Of a DNA stretch of 41,051 bases, positions 33,971 to 41,051 are shown in pieces. A model generated the notes under the pieces. That model saw only the letters and a list, made by a program, of their open reading frames with translations. It ran no database searches and had not been told where the DNA came from. Source of the stretch: Candidatus Kryptoniota bacterium (GTDB lineage Bacteria > Bacteroidota > Ignavibacteria > Kryptoniales > Kryptoniaceae); the NCBI GenBank assembly GCA_938074445.1, contig CALJEK010000009.1, positions 1-41,051 of the forward strand, written 5' to 3'. A program made the translations under genes and the position numbers. Within the stretch, counting starts at the first letter, position 1. Each line of letters opens with the position of its first letter.

Positions 33971-36265
33971 ATGGCAATAAAAACGACAGCTTTTGGTTAT
34001 CCTAAAATTGGACCAAATAGAGAACTTAAAAAAGTTGTTGAAAGCTACTGGGCGGGTGAAATAACAAAAGAGCAACTTTACAGCGAAGCCGAAAAAATTC
34101 AAATACAGCGCCTCTCTGTTTTAAAAAATGCAAACCTCGATCTTATCCCCTCAAACGATTTTTCTCTTTACGATTTCATCCTCGACATATCGACGATGCT
34201 TGGTGTAATTCCAAAAAGATTTGGGGAAAATTTTGATCTCGACACATACTTTGCGATGGCGCGGGGGAGCAAAAACGCAATCGCTTGTGAAATGACGAAA
34301 TGGTTCGATACAAATTATCATTACATCGTGCCTGAGTTTGAGAACGACTTCAAACTTTTAAAAAACCGTCCGCTTGAATCATATAAATTTGCCAAAGAAA
34401 AACTTGGCATTGAGACAAAACCTGTCCTCGTAGGTCCATTTACATATATTTGGCTTGGGAAAGTCCCTCAAAAGCAGGAAGGAAAACTTTTAACTCATAT
34501 GGTAAAAGCAAACGAAACCCCAAGGTTTAAAGACCTTGTCTTTTCCGCAGCAAAAGTTTACAACCAGATTTTAAAAGAACTTGAAGAAAATGGCGTCAAA
34601 ACCATACAGCTTGACGAACCAGCTCTCGTGCTTGACCTTGAAGATGAAGATGTTCAAATTTTAATAAATGCATATGAAATCTTAATTGATGGACTTAAAG
34701 AAATTGAAGTTTTCGTCCACACATATTATGAAAGTTTGTCGCGATACGAAAAAATAGTTTTTGAACTGCCCGTGCACGGTATTGGGCTTGACTTTACAAT
34801 AAACGATGAAAATTTTGAAAATATAAAAAAATTTGGGTTCCCTTCCGACAAAAAACTCATTGCTGGAGTTGTTTCGGGTCGAGACCCTTGGAAAATTGAT
34901 TTTCAAAAAACCGCTGATTTCATAAGTGACTTGTTAAAATTTGTAAATGAAGACAGGTTGATACTTTCAAATTCATCCCCGCTTTTCCATCTCCCCGTTT
35001 CAATTGAACCAGAAAAAGGTCACCTTGATGATAGATTGATTGGGCTTTTATCTTTCGCCAATGAAAGACTTGAGGAACTTAAAATTTTGAAGAAAATTTT
35101 CAATGAGGGTTACCCTGTCCCATCGCAAAATCTCCAAGCGTTAAGAGATGAATTCAAAGACGAAATTGTGAGAAATAAAGTCGCTCAAATAGACGAAAGG
35201 AAAATCGGAAGAAAGGAACCGTTTTTCGAAAGGTATAAAAAACAAATTTCAATTCTCGGGCTACCGAAATTTCCAACGACAACAATAGGAAGTTTCCCGC
35301 AGACAAAAGAAGTAAGGAAAGCAAGATCTGATTTTAACGCAGGAAAAATTTCAAATGAGGAATATGAAAATTTCATAAAAAGCCAAATAAAACGTGTGAT
35401 CGATATTCAGGAAGATCTTGGGCTTGATGTTCTGGTTCATGGTGAATTTGAAAGGTCTGATATGGTTGAATTCTTCGGTCAGAAAATGAAAGGGTTCGCA
35501 TTTACAAAAAATGGCTGGGTTCAATCATACGGGACAAGATGCGTGCGTCCCCCGATAATATATGGTGATGTGTCAAGACCGGAACCGATGACCGTAAAAG
35601 AAATAACATATGCCCAATCGCTCACCTCAAAACCTGTTAAAGGAATGCTAACAGGTCCAGTTACAATTTTAAATTGGTCTTTTTACCGAAAAGATATACC
35701 AAAGAAGGAGATTGCATACCAAATTGCCCTTGCCCTTAGAGATGAAGTCCTCGATCTTGAAAAGGCGGGGATCAAGGTAATTCAAATTGACGAGCCAGCA
35801 TTCCGAGAGGGATTGCCACTTAAAAAAGCCAAACAGAAAGAATATCTTGAATGGGCGGTCAACGCATTTAAGTTAACAAATGAGGCGGTGAAACCAGAGA
35901 CACAGATACAGACACATATGTGCTATTCTGAATTTAATGAAATCATTGATTATATCTACGCTATGGACTCCGATGTAATTTTAATAGAAGCTTCAAGAAG
36001 CAAGGGTGAGATTCTTGATGCTTTTGAAAAATTTAACTATGATCACGGGATTGGACCTGGATTGTATGATATTCACTCGCCGAGAGTTCCACCTGTGGAA
36101 GAGATGCTGGAGGTCGCAGAAAGGTCAATTAAGGTCATTGATAAAAATTTGATATGGATAAATCCCGATTGCGGTTTAAAGACCAGAAATTGGGAGGAGG
36201 TCATCCCGTCGCTTCAAAACTTGGTACAGGTCGCACGGATAATGCGCGATAAATATGCTGATTAA
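33971..36265 (+). CDS. metE: Cobalamin-independent methionine synthase
   Basis: A 764-residue enzyme (Escherichia coli has 753) that transfers a methyl group from polyglutamyl methyltetrahydrofolate to homocysteine. The N-terminal half opens GYPKIGPNRELKK. The catalytic C-terminal half has FPTTTIGSFPQTKEVRKAR, GPVTILNWSF, IQIDEPAFREG and the zinc ligands His648, Cys650 (THMCYSEF), Glu672 (LIEAS) and Cys733 (NPDCGLKTR), so it is complete. A start at ATG 33971 fits the family N-terminus. It is monocistronic with its own promoter and ends one base from the convergent alpha/beta hydrolase stop. Confidence 0.96.
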   Translation: MAIKTTAFGYPKIGPNRELKKVVESYWAGEITKEQLYSEAEKIQIQRLSVLKNANLDLIPSNDFSLYDFILDISTMLGVIPKRFGENFDLDTYFAMARGSKNAIACEMTKWFDTNYHYIVPEFENDFKLLKNRPLESYKFAKEKLGIETKPVLVGPFTYIWLGKVPQKQEGKLLTHMVKANETPRFKDLVFSAAKVYNQILKELEENGVKTIQLDEPALVLDLEDEDVQILINAYEILIDGLKEIEVFVHTYYESLSRYEKIVFELPVHGIGLDFTINDENFENIKKFGFPSDKKLIAGVVSGRDPWKIDFQKTADFISDLLKFVNEDRLILSNSSPLFHLPVSIEPEKGHLDDRLIGLLSFANERLEELKILKKIFNEGYPVPSQNLQALRDEFKDEIVRNKVAQIDERKIGRKEPFFERYKKQISILGLPKFPTTTIGSFPQTKEVRKARSDFNAGKISNEEYENFIKSQIKRVIDIQEDLGLDVLVHGEFERSDMVEFFGQKMKGFAFTKNGWVQSYGTRCVRPPIIYGDVSRPEPMTVKEITYAQSLTSKPVKGMLTGPVTILNWSFYRKDIPKKEIAYQIALALRDEVLDLEKAGIKVIQIDEPAFREGLPLKKAKQKEYLEWAVNAFKLTNEAVKPETQIQTHMCYSEFNEIIDYIYAMDSDVILIEASRSKGEILDAFEKFNYDHGIGPGLYDIHSPRVPPVEEMLEVAERSIKVIDKNLIWINPDCGLKTRNWEEVIPSLQNLVQVARIMRDKYAD

Positions 36266-36266
36266 A

Positions 36267-37070
36267 TTAGATTTGGCAAACTTTTTTCAAAAAGTTTAAA
36301 ATTGCGTCGTTAAACTTTTCAATATTTTCAAGGTTACTTAAGTGTCCAGCGGATGGAATTATTTCAAGGTGGCTGCTTTTTATTTTACTGTGAAGCGTTT
36401 GCGCAATTGTGGGTGGAGTTAGTGCATCATCTTCACCAACAATGATCAAAACGGGAATATCAATTTTTTCAAGCAAGTGTGTTGTATCCGTTCGCGTTGA
36501 AAGCGCGATCAAGTTTCCAGCAATTCCAACATCATCATTCTGAATGATCATATCGCGGACGAAATTGACAACTTCATTATTTTTTTCAAATGTCTTTGGG
36601 GATAAAATTGTTTTTATAAATTCATCGGCAAATTTCATCTTGCCATGAAACTTTAATATATGGAGCATCTGTGCCCTTTTCAACTTTGCTTCATTTCCAT
36701 CGGCTTCAGACCTTGTATCACATAAAATCAAAGCATGAAATAGTGTTGGCTGTTTTTCATAGGCTCTCAAAATAATATATCCGCCCATTGACAAGCCACA
36801 AGCGATAACTTTTTCAATTTTTAAACTCCTTAATAACTCGATAAAGTCATCCACAAGATTTTCAAACATAAACTGCCCATCACCCACTTCACTTTGCCCA
36901 AGCCCACGCCCATCATAAGTTAAAATCGAACATCTCCCTTTTAAAAGTTCAACTTGTGGTTCCCACATTTTTTGATTAAATGGAAAGCCATGGACGAAAA
37001 CCACAGTCGGCGTGTCTTCAACAGCATAGAAATTGTAATCAATGTTTACTCCGTTAATTTTTATCTTCAT
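36267..37070 (-). CDS. Alpha/beta-fold hydrolase
   Basis: A 267-residue cytoplasmic hydrolase. The oxyanion region is FVHGFPFNQKMWEP, the nucleophile elbow GLSMGG, the acid GEDDALTPP and the base His SAGHLSNLE, so the triad is complete. The family includes esterases, C-C hydrolases and lactonases; the substrate is unknown. It lies 20 bp after the last ABC-transporter permease on the same strand and could be part of that operon. Confidence 0.88.
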   Translation of the reverse strand: MKIKINGVNIDYNFYAVEDTPTVVFVHGFPFNQKMWEPQVELLKGRCSILTYDGRGLGQSEVGDGQFMFENLVDDFIELLRSLKIEKVIACGLSMGGYIILRAYEKQPTLFHALILCDTRSEADGNEAKLKRAQMLHILKFHGKMKFADEFIKTILSPKTFEKNNEVVNFVRDMIIQNDDVGIAGNLIALSTRTDTTHLLEKIDIPVLIIVGEDDALTPPTIAQTLHSKIKSSHLEIIPSAGHLSNLENIEKFNDAILNFLKKVCQI

Positions 37071-37090
37071 ATTTCAAACCAGCTTTGTTT

Positions 37091-37933
37091 TTAACCTTTC
37101 ACGCTTCCAAGCGTCAAGCCAGATATCAGATATTTGCTTAAAATTAGAAATAGCAAAACCGCCGGTATGCTTACAATTAAAGATCCAGCAGCATATAAGC
37201 CCCATTCAGTTGCCATACTCGACTCAAATTGTTTTAATCCAATTGCGAGCGTGTAAAGCTCAGGCTCTTGTAAAATTTGTGCAGCGACGACATATTCAGC
37301 CCACGCTGTCATAAACGAGAACAGAGCAGTTATCACAAGAGCAGGCAAAGCGAGCGGAAACACAACTTTATAAAAAGCCTGAAATTGATTACATCCGTCA
37401 ATTCTTGCAGCTTCTTCCAAACTTACCGGTATCGTATCATAATACCCCTTCATCTGCCAAACACAAAACGGCAAAGCGGTGGATGTGTAAACTATGATAA
37501 GCCCAAGATAACTATTCAAAAGATGAAGTTTAATAAGCATTATGTAAAGTGGAAGCAAAAGCATAGTTGCTGGGAACATTTGCGTAATCAATATTCCGAT
37601 CATCACAGCTTTTTTGCCCCAAAACTTAAATCTTGAAAGCGCATATCCAGCTGTTGAGGCAAGTGTCACGCCAGTTAACATCACAACAGCGGAAACAAAA
37701 CTGGAATTGACAAGCCATCTTAAAAAAGGCGTGGATGTAAACAGTTGAATGTATGAATTTAAAGTCGCGTTTTCAGGTATGATTCTCAAAGATGTTGATA
37801 GAAGTTTATCAGCAGGTCTCAGAGAAATGCTTATCACATTTAAGATCGGATAAATTGTGACCAAGGTGAAAATTATGATGAAAAGATATGTTGCGAAATC
37901 AAGTAAAATTTGCTTTATCTTATGTCCGTTCAT
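37091..37933 (-). CDS. malG: ABC sugar transporter permease, MalG type
   Basis: A 280-residue inner-membrane permease from ATG 37933. The frame continues to a TTG at 37966, which would overlap the upstream permease and is less likely. Six hydrophobic segments are visible, with the ATPase-contact EAA loop in SLEEAARIDGCNQFQAFYKV. It pairs with the MalF-type permease and the binding protein upstream to import a sugar, probably a malto-oligosaccharide since a GH57 enzyme leads the operon. The ATPase is not in the window and may be a shared MsiK-like subunit encoded elsewhere (inference). Confidence 0.9.
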   Translation of the reverse strand: MNGHKIKQILLDFATYLFIIIFTLVTIYPILNVISISLRPADKLLSTSLRIIPENATLNSYIQLFTSTPFLRWLVNSSFVSAVVMLTGVTLASTAGYALSRFKFWGKKAVMIGILITQMFPATMLLLPLYIMLIKLHLLNSYLGLIIVYTSTALPFCVWQMKGYYDTIPVSLEEAARIDGCNQFQAFYKVVFPLALPALVITALFSFMTAWAEYVVAAQILQEPELYTLAIGLKQFESSMATEWGLYAAGSLIVSIPAVLLFLILSKYLISGLTLGSVKG

Positions 37934-37949
37934 CTCGCACCAGACTTTA

Positions 37950-38831
37950 TTAGTAAATCGATTCAACTGCTCTCGTTTTCTTAAGAAAATAAATTCCTAT
38001 GACGAGCAAAATTAAGAATATAACAACCGAAAGAGCAGCTGCATATCCATACCTGTAAAGGTTAAAAGCAGCCTTGTAAACATACGAGACGAGTATATGA
38101 GTTTGATCGCTTGGTTCACCGCCATTCGAAACAAGCCATACGATGTTAAGATTGTTGAATGTCCAAATAATTCCAAGCGTGATCGCTGGAGTCATAACAG
38201 GTCTTAAAAATGGCACAGTTATATTTTTGAACTTTTGCCAAGCAGATGCACCGTCAATGTCAGCTGCTTCATAAAGTTCATTTGGAATGCTTTGCAATCC
38301 GCCAAGGGCGACAACCATCATAAATGGGAAACCGAGCCATACGTTAGTTATGATACACGCGGTAAACGCCTCAAAAGGTCTCAAAAGCCATTCAACAGGT
38401 GACATATTAAGGTATTTAGCGATGAAAATATTCACCGCACCGTATTCATAGTTGAACATACTCCTCCATGTCAGCGCAGTTATAACTTGTGGGATCGCCC
38501 ACGGCAGAATTAAAAGTGTTCTGAAAATGGGTTTGAACTTAAGCGATTTTCTGTTTAGAATCAGAGCGAGAAAAACACCTATCACGACATGAAAAATTAC
38601 ATTTACAAACGTCCACACGAGAGTTTTTAAAAATACAACATAAAAAGTATTCTCCGTAAAAACCTTCACATACTGCTTAAAGCCGATAATTTTCCAATCG
38701 CGAAAATGACGTAAGCTCATATTTGAGAAAGAGAGAACGATGTTGTAAAAGAAAGGATAAACGATAACCCCAAACATTATCAATAAAGCCGGAAGCAAAA
38801 ACGCGAGTATAAATAAAGTTTTCCTATTCAT
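37950..38831 (-). CDS. malF: ABC sugar transporter permease, MalF type
   Basis: A 293-residue permease with six hydrophobic segments and the EAA loop in ELYEAADIDGASAWQKFKNI. It lacks the large periplasmic domain of enterobacterial MalF and resembles the short MalF/UgpA form. Its start overlaps the binding-protein gene by 8 bp. Substrate assignment depends on the GH57 neighbour. Confidence 0.9.
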   Translation of the reverse strand: MNRKTLFILAFLLPALLIMFGVIVYPFFYNIVLSFSNMSLRHFRDWKIIGFKQYVKVFTENTFYVVFLKTLVWTFVNVIFHVVIGVFLALILNRKSLKFKPIFRTLLILPWAIPQVITALTWRSMFNYEYGAVNIFIAKYLNMSPVEWLLRPFEAFTACIITNVWLGFPFMMVVALGGLQSIPNELYEAADIDGASAWQKFKNITVPFLRPVMTPAITLGIIWTFNNLNIVWLVSNGGEPSDQTHILVSYVYKAAFNLYRYGYAAALSVVIFLILLVIGIYFLKKTRAVESIY

Positions 38832-40053
38832 TCATTTCCTCAATCTTTTTTATCGCAAGTTTTTGCATTCCAAGAGCAGCGTCTTCTGGACTTATTGTTC
38901 CGCCAAGAACCGCCTGATAATATGGACGCATCGCATCCCATATTGCCCTAAGCTCGGGAACAACGGGCATCGGTCTTCCAACCTCAGCTTGCCAGATAGA
39001 GGCTTGAACCAATGGATCGTTCGCCACAATTTCATTTTTAAGTGCTTCTTTATTTGTCGGGATTGTACCAAGAGACTTTGTAAGTTCAAGTTGAACCTCC
39101 GCGCTGACGAGATATTTAAACAAATCGACGACATAAGGTAGTTTATTTTCATCAACATTTACATTGATGGAATAACCTTTTATTGAAACCATTGGAGCTG
39201 GCCAAAGCCCCGTGCTCTCAACCTTGGGAATTCGAGTTATACCAAATTTAACACCTGCTTTCTTATATCCACCAATAGACCACGGTCCATTTATAAGCAT
39301 CCCTGCTCTTCCCTCTTTAAATAAAGCATCCGCAGTGTTATAATCACATTCTCGTGGGACAATTTTATATTTATCTCGTAAATCCCTGACAAATTTCAAA
39401 GCTTCTACAGTTGCTTCAGTGTTTAAGGTTGGATTTCCCAATGAATCCATCACCCATCCGCCAAACCCAGTTAAAAACGGTATAAAGAAAAAAGGTTCAG
39501 TATAATTCCATACAAGACCATACTGATCAATTTTACCGTCCCCATCAAAATCTTTTGTTAACTCTTTTCCGATTTGAATTAACTCACCCATCGTCTTCGG
39601 TGGCTTTTTGACGAGTTCCTTATTATACAAAAGAAAAAGATGATTCCCAATTTGGTCCCCAATTTGGTAAAGATGACCCTTATACCAAAGCAATCCACGA
39701 GGATCAAACTGATTTAAAAAGCTTGAATCAAAAACTTCTTCAAGTGGTTTAACGATTTTAAGCAATTCAAAAGGTCCAATCTGATCGCTTGGACCATAAA
39801 CCAAATCAGGACCTTTACCAGCTATTGCAGATATTATGTACGCCGATCTAAGTTCCTCCGTTTCTTTATATAGAACGACGATCTTTACATTCGGATGGTC
39901 TTCCATATATTTTTTCACAGCCAGCTCAAGTATCTCACGCTCGCCGGGTGGCTTTTGATGCCATATGACAATCCGAACCTTCTCGGGATTATCTTTAGAG
40001 CACGAGATAAAGAGAAAAATCAAAAAAGCCACAACCAATCGAGTTACTTTCAT
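38824..40053 (-). CDS. malE: Sugar-binding lipoprotein of ABC importer (MalE type)
   Basis: A 409-residue family-1 extracellular solute-binding protein. The lipoprotein signal is MKVTRLVVAFLIFLFISC with Cys18 as the lipid site. Two-lobed binding-protein features include VRIVIWHQKPPGE, the calcium-like loop DFDGDGKIDQYG, INGPWSIGGYKKAG and the C-terminal helix region. It delivers the sugar to the two permeases. TAATG overlap with the GH57 gene shows that enzyme and transporter are made together, favouring malto-oligosaccharide or another alpha-glucan fragment (inference). Confidence 0.92.
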   Translation of the reverse strand: MKVTRLVVAFLIFLFISCSKDNPEKVRIVIWHQKPPGEREILELAVKKYMEDHPNVKIVVLYKETEELRSAYIISAIAGKGPDLVYGPSDQIGPFELLKIVKPLEEVFDSSFLNQFDPRGLLWYKGHLYQIGDQIGNHLFLLYNKELVKKPPKTMGELIQIGKELTKDFDGDGKIDQYGLVWNYTEPFFFIPFLTGFGGWVMDSLGNPTLNTEATVEALKFVRDLRDKYKIVPRECDYNTADALFKEGRAGMLINGPWSIGGYKKAGVKFGITRIPKVESTGLWPAPMVSIKGYSINVNVDENKLPYVVDLFKYLVSAEVQLELTKSLGTIPTNKEALKNEIVANDPLVQASIWQAEVGRPMPVVPELRAIWDAMRPYYQAVLGGTISPEDAALGMQKLAIKKIEEMNE

Positions 40054-41051
40054 TACCGAGGTTGATCTTTTTTATCCCTCAAAATTGGTCTAAACAAAAA
40101 TTCTGGAATTTCAACTTTATAACCCGCATTTTGCAAGAATTTATAAACGTTGATCAAATGAGTTCTAAAACCAACATCAAAAGGTTCATCCCCGCCAAGC
40201 GCACTTTGATCATCACCATACCACCAAAACCAATCACTTCCCTCCGCTGAATAAAGTGATTCCCAAGCTTTATACTCAAAATATTTTCGTGTCTTCGATT
40301 TCCGCTCATCGGACATCGGGTTCGGTCGCGGGACTTTAAGTTTTTCAACATCTTCTCTAACCCTCAAAAGATATTCCCAAGCCAAATTTTCCTCATCCTC
40401 TCCAATCCAAGTGTCAAAATTAGCATTTATCCAACTTCCCGGCCAAAGTGGCTCAATCTCAGCATGTGATGTAATTCTATGCGGTTTGATGCCACGCCCG
40501 GGATTTCCATAAATCCACTCGCTCATCGTCACAGTTATAATTTGTCTTTCATCATACAATTTACTTAATTTCCTGTAAAGTGCATTCAAAAAACCTTTCC
40601 CATCCTCGTCTTTTCTGTACCACTCCCATGCATTTTCACCATCAAGTATAACCGTAATCAATCTTTCATCGGTTGAATCTTCGGGCGCAAAACTTAACAC
40701 ATATCTTATAAAATCATCGGCTGCAACTTCGGGGTCGTAATTTTGATAAGTAAATCCAATGGCATCTGAAAGTTGAGTGTCCCTGAAAACAATAAGCAAC
40801 GATTTCGTTTCATCTTTTTTACCATAAACGCTATCATCATCAACAAAATAAGGGTAGTAAAAAGGTTGATTTTCCGGCTTTGATTTCGCGAGAACTTTTT
40901 CATCCGTGGCTATCCATTTTATTCCATTTTTAACAAAGAGCGAAACAATCTGCTCAGATACAGATCCCTCCGCTGGCCACATTCCCAAGGGTCTTCTGCC
41001 GAAAATTTTTTGATAATATGCGATCGATTTCTTAATTTGCGCGTCCGCATC
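40053..41051 (-). CDS. GH57 glycoside hydrolase (alpha-glucan), N-terminus beyond window
   Basis: The frame is open to the right edge; 332 codons are seen. PLGMWPAEGSVSEQIVSLF, WIATDEKVL, VILDGENAWEWY (the likely catalytic Asp) and SDWFWWYGDDQ are typical of family GH57, common in thermophiles and archaea. GH57 enzymes act on alpha-1,4 or 1,6 glucans such as amylose, pullulan or glycogen. The visible part ends with a short tail. Whether it is secreted depends on the missing N-terminus; a sugar importer just behind it suggests extracytoplasmic starch breakdown, though many GH57 enzymes are cytoplasmic. Confidence 0.85.
   Translation of the reverse strand, partial: DADAQIKKSIAYYQKIFGRRPLGMWPAEGSVSEQIVSLFVKNGIKWIATDEKVLAKSKPENQPFYYPYFVDDDSVYGKKDETKSLLIVFRDTQLSDAIGFTYQNYDPEVAADDFIRYVLSFAPEDSTDERLITVILDGENAWEWYRKDEDGKGFLNALYRKLSKLYDERQIITVTMSEWIYGNPGRGIKPHRITSHAEIEPLWPGSWINANFDTWIGEDEENLAWEYLLRVREDVEKLKVPRPNPMSDERKSKTRKYFEYKAWESLYSAEGSDWFWWYGDDQSALGGDEPFDVGFRTHLINVYKFLQNAGYKVEIPEFLFRPILRDKKDQPR

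Noticed and set aside
1..41051. Search for CRISPR repeats, insertion sequences or phage genes
   Set aside because: No regularly spaced repeats, transposase motifs or phage proteins were seen anywhere in the window.

Overview
The window reads as dense, A/T-rich chromosomal DNA from a thermophilic, Gram-negative-type bacterium. An outer membrane is implied by a patatin-Omp85 protein, a heptosyltransferase and lipoproteins. Thermophily is suggested by a branched-polyamine synthase (BpsA), a GH57 glucanase, a ferredoxin-dependent 2-oxoacid oxidoreductase and a cyclic-2,3-diphosphoglycerate-synthetase-like protein. Two TAnnTTTG elements upstream of genes recall Bacteroidota promoters. My best guess is a deep-branching thermophile of the Bacteroidota/FCB group, such as the Kryptonia. 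That is inference; no rRNA or other marker is present.

Left edge (1-3.4 kb): a phosphoglucosamine/phosphomannomutase runs off the edge. Divergent from it is a hybrid histidine kinase (PAS-GAF-HK-REC) whose 3' end overlaps the convergent UbiA-like gene.

Centre-left (3.4-18.2 kb, all minus strand, transcribed leftwards): one nearly gapless run of 14 genes, mostly with overlaps of 1-20 bp or small gaps. It is the most interesting part. It combines Pel-type exopolysaccharide genes (PelF, a second PelF-like GT4, PelG, a PelA-like hydrolase and a PelA-like deacetylase lipoprotein as separate proteins, and a GT-C-like membrane protein) with a signalling set: RsbW-type kinase, RsbU-type phosphatase, a GAF-HD-GYP-Cys-STAS fusion, a CheY-like receiver and an Hpt protein. 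The set suggests an exopolysaccharide machine governed by partner switching plus a phosphorelay. A degenerate HD-GYP domain may stand in for the c-di-GMP receptor PelD. PelB, PelC, PelD and PelE are not recognisable here.

Centre (18.3-25.1 kb): a GT9 heptosyltransferase on plus. Convergent to it is an operon for a 2-oxoacid:ferredoxin oxidoreductase (small hypothetical, ferredoxin subunit, alpha, and a beta-gamma fusion), separated by a strong hairpin terminator. Then come bpsA (plus) and hflX (minus).

Centre-right (25.2-36.3 kb): patatin-Omp85 and an N-terminally extended class II aldolase on minus. Divergent from them is a plus-strand operon of a cPGS-like P-loop protein, ornithine carbamoyltransferase, carbamate kinase and aspartate carbamoyltransferase, all around carbamoyl phosphate. 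metE follows with its own promoter.

Right edge (36.3-41.05 kb, minus): an alpha/beta hydrolase and a malto-oligosaccharide-type ABC importer (two permeases and a lipoprotein binding protein), led by a GH57 glycoside hydrolase that runs off the edge. No transport ATPase is present. I see no tRNA, rRNA, CRISPR array, insertion sequence or phage gene, and no gene-free stretch over 300 bp.
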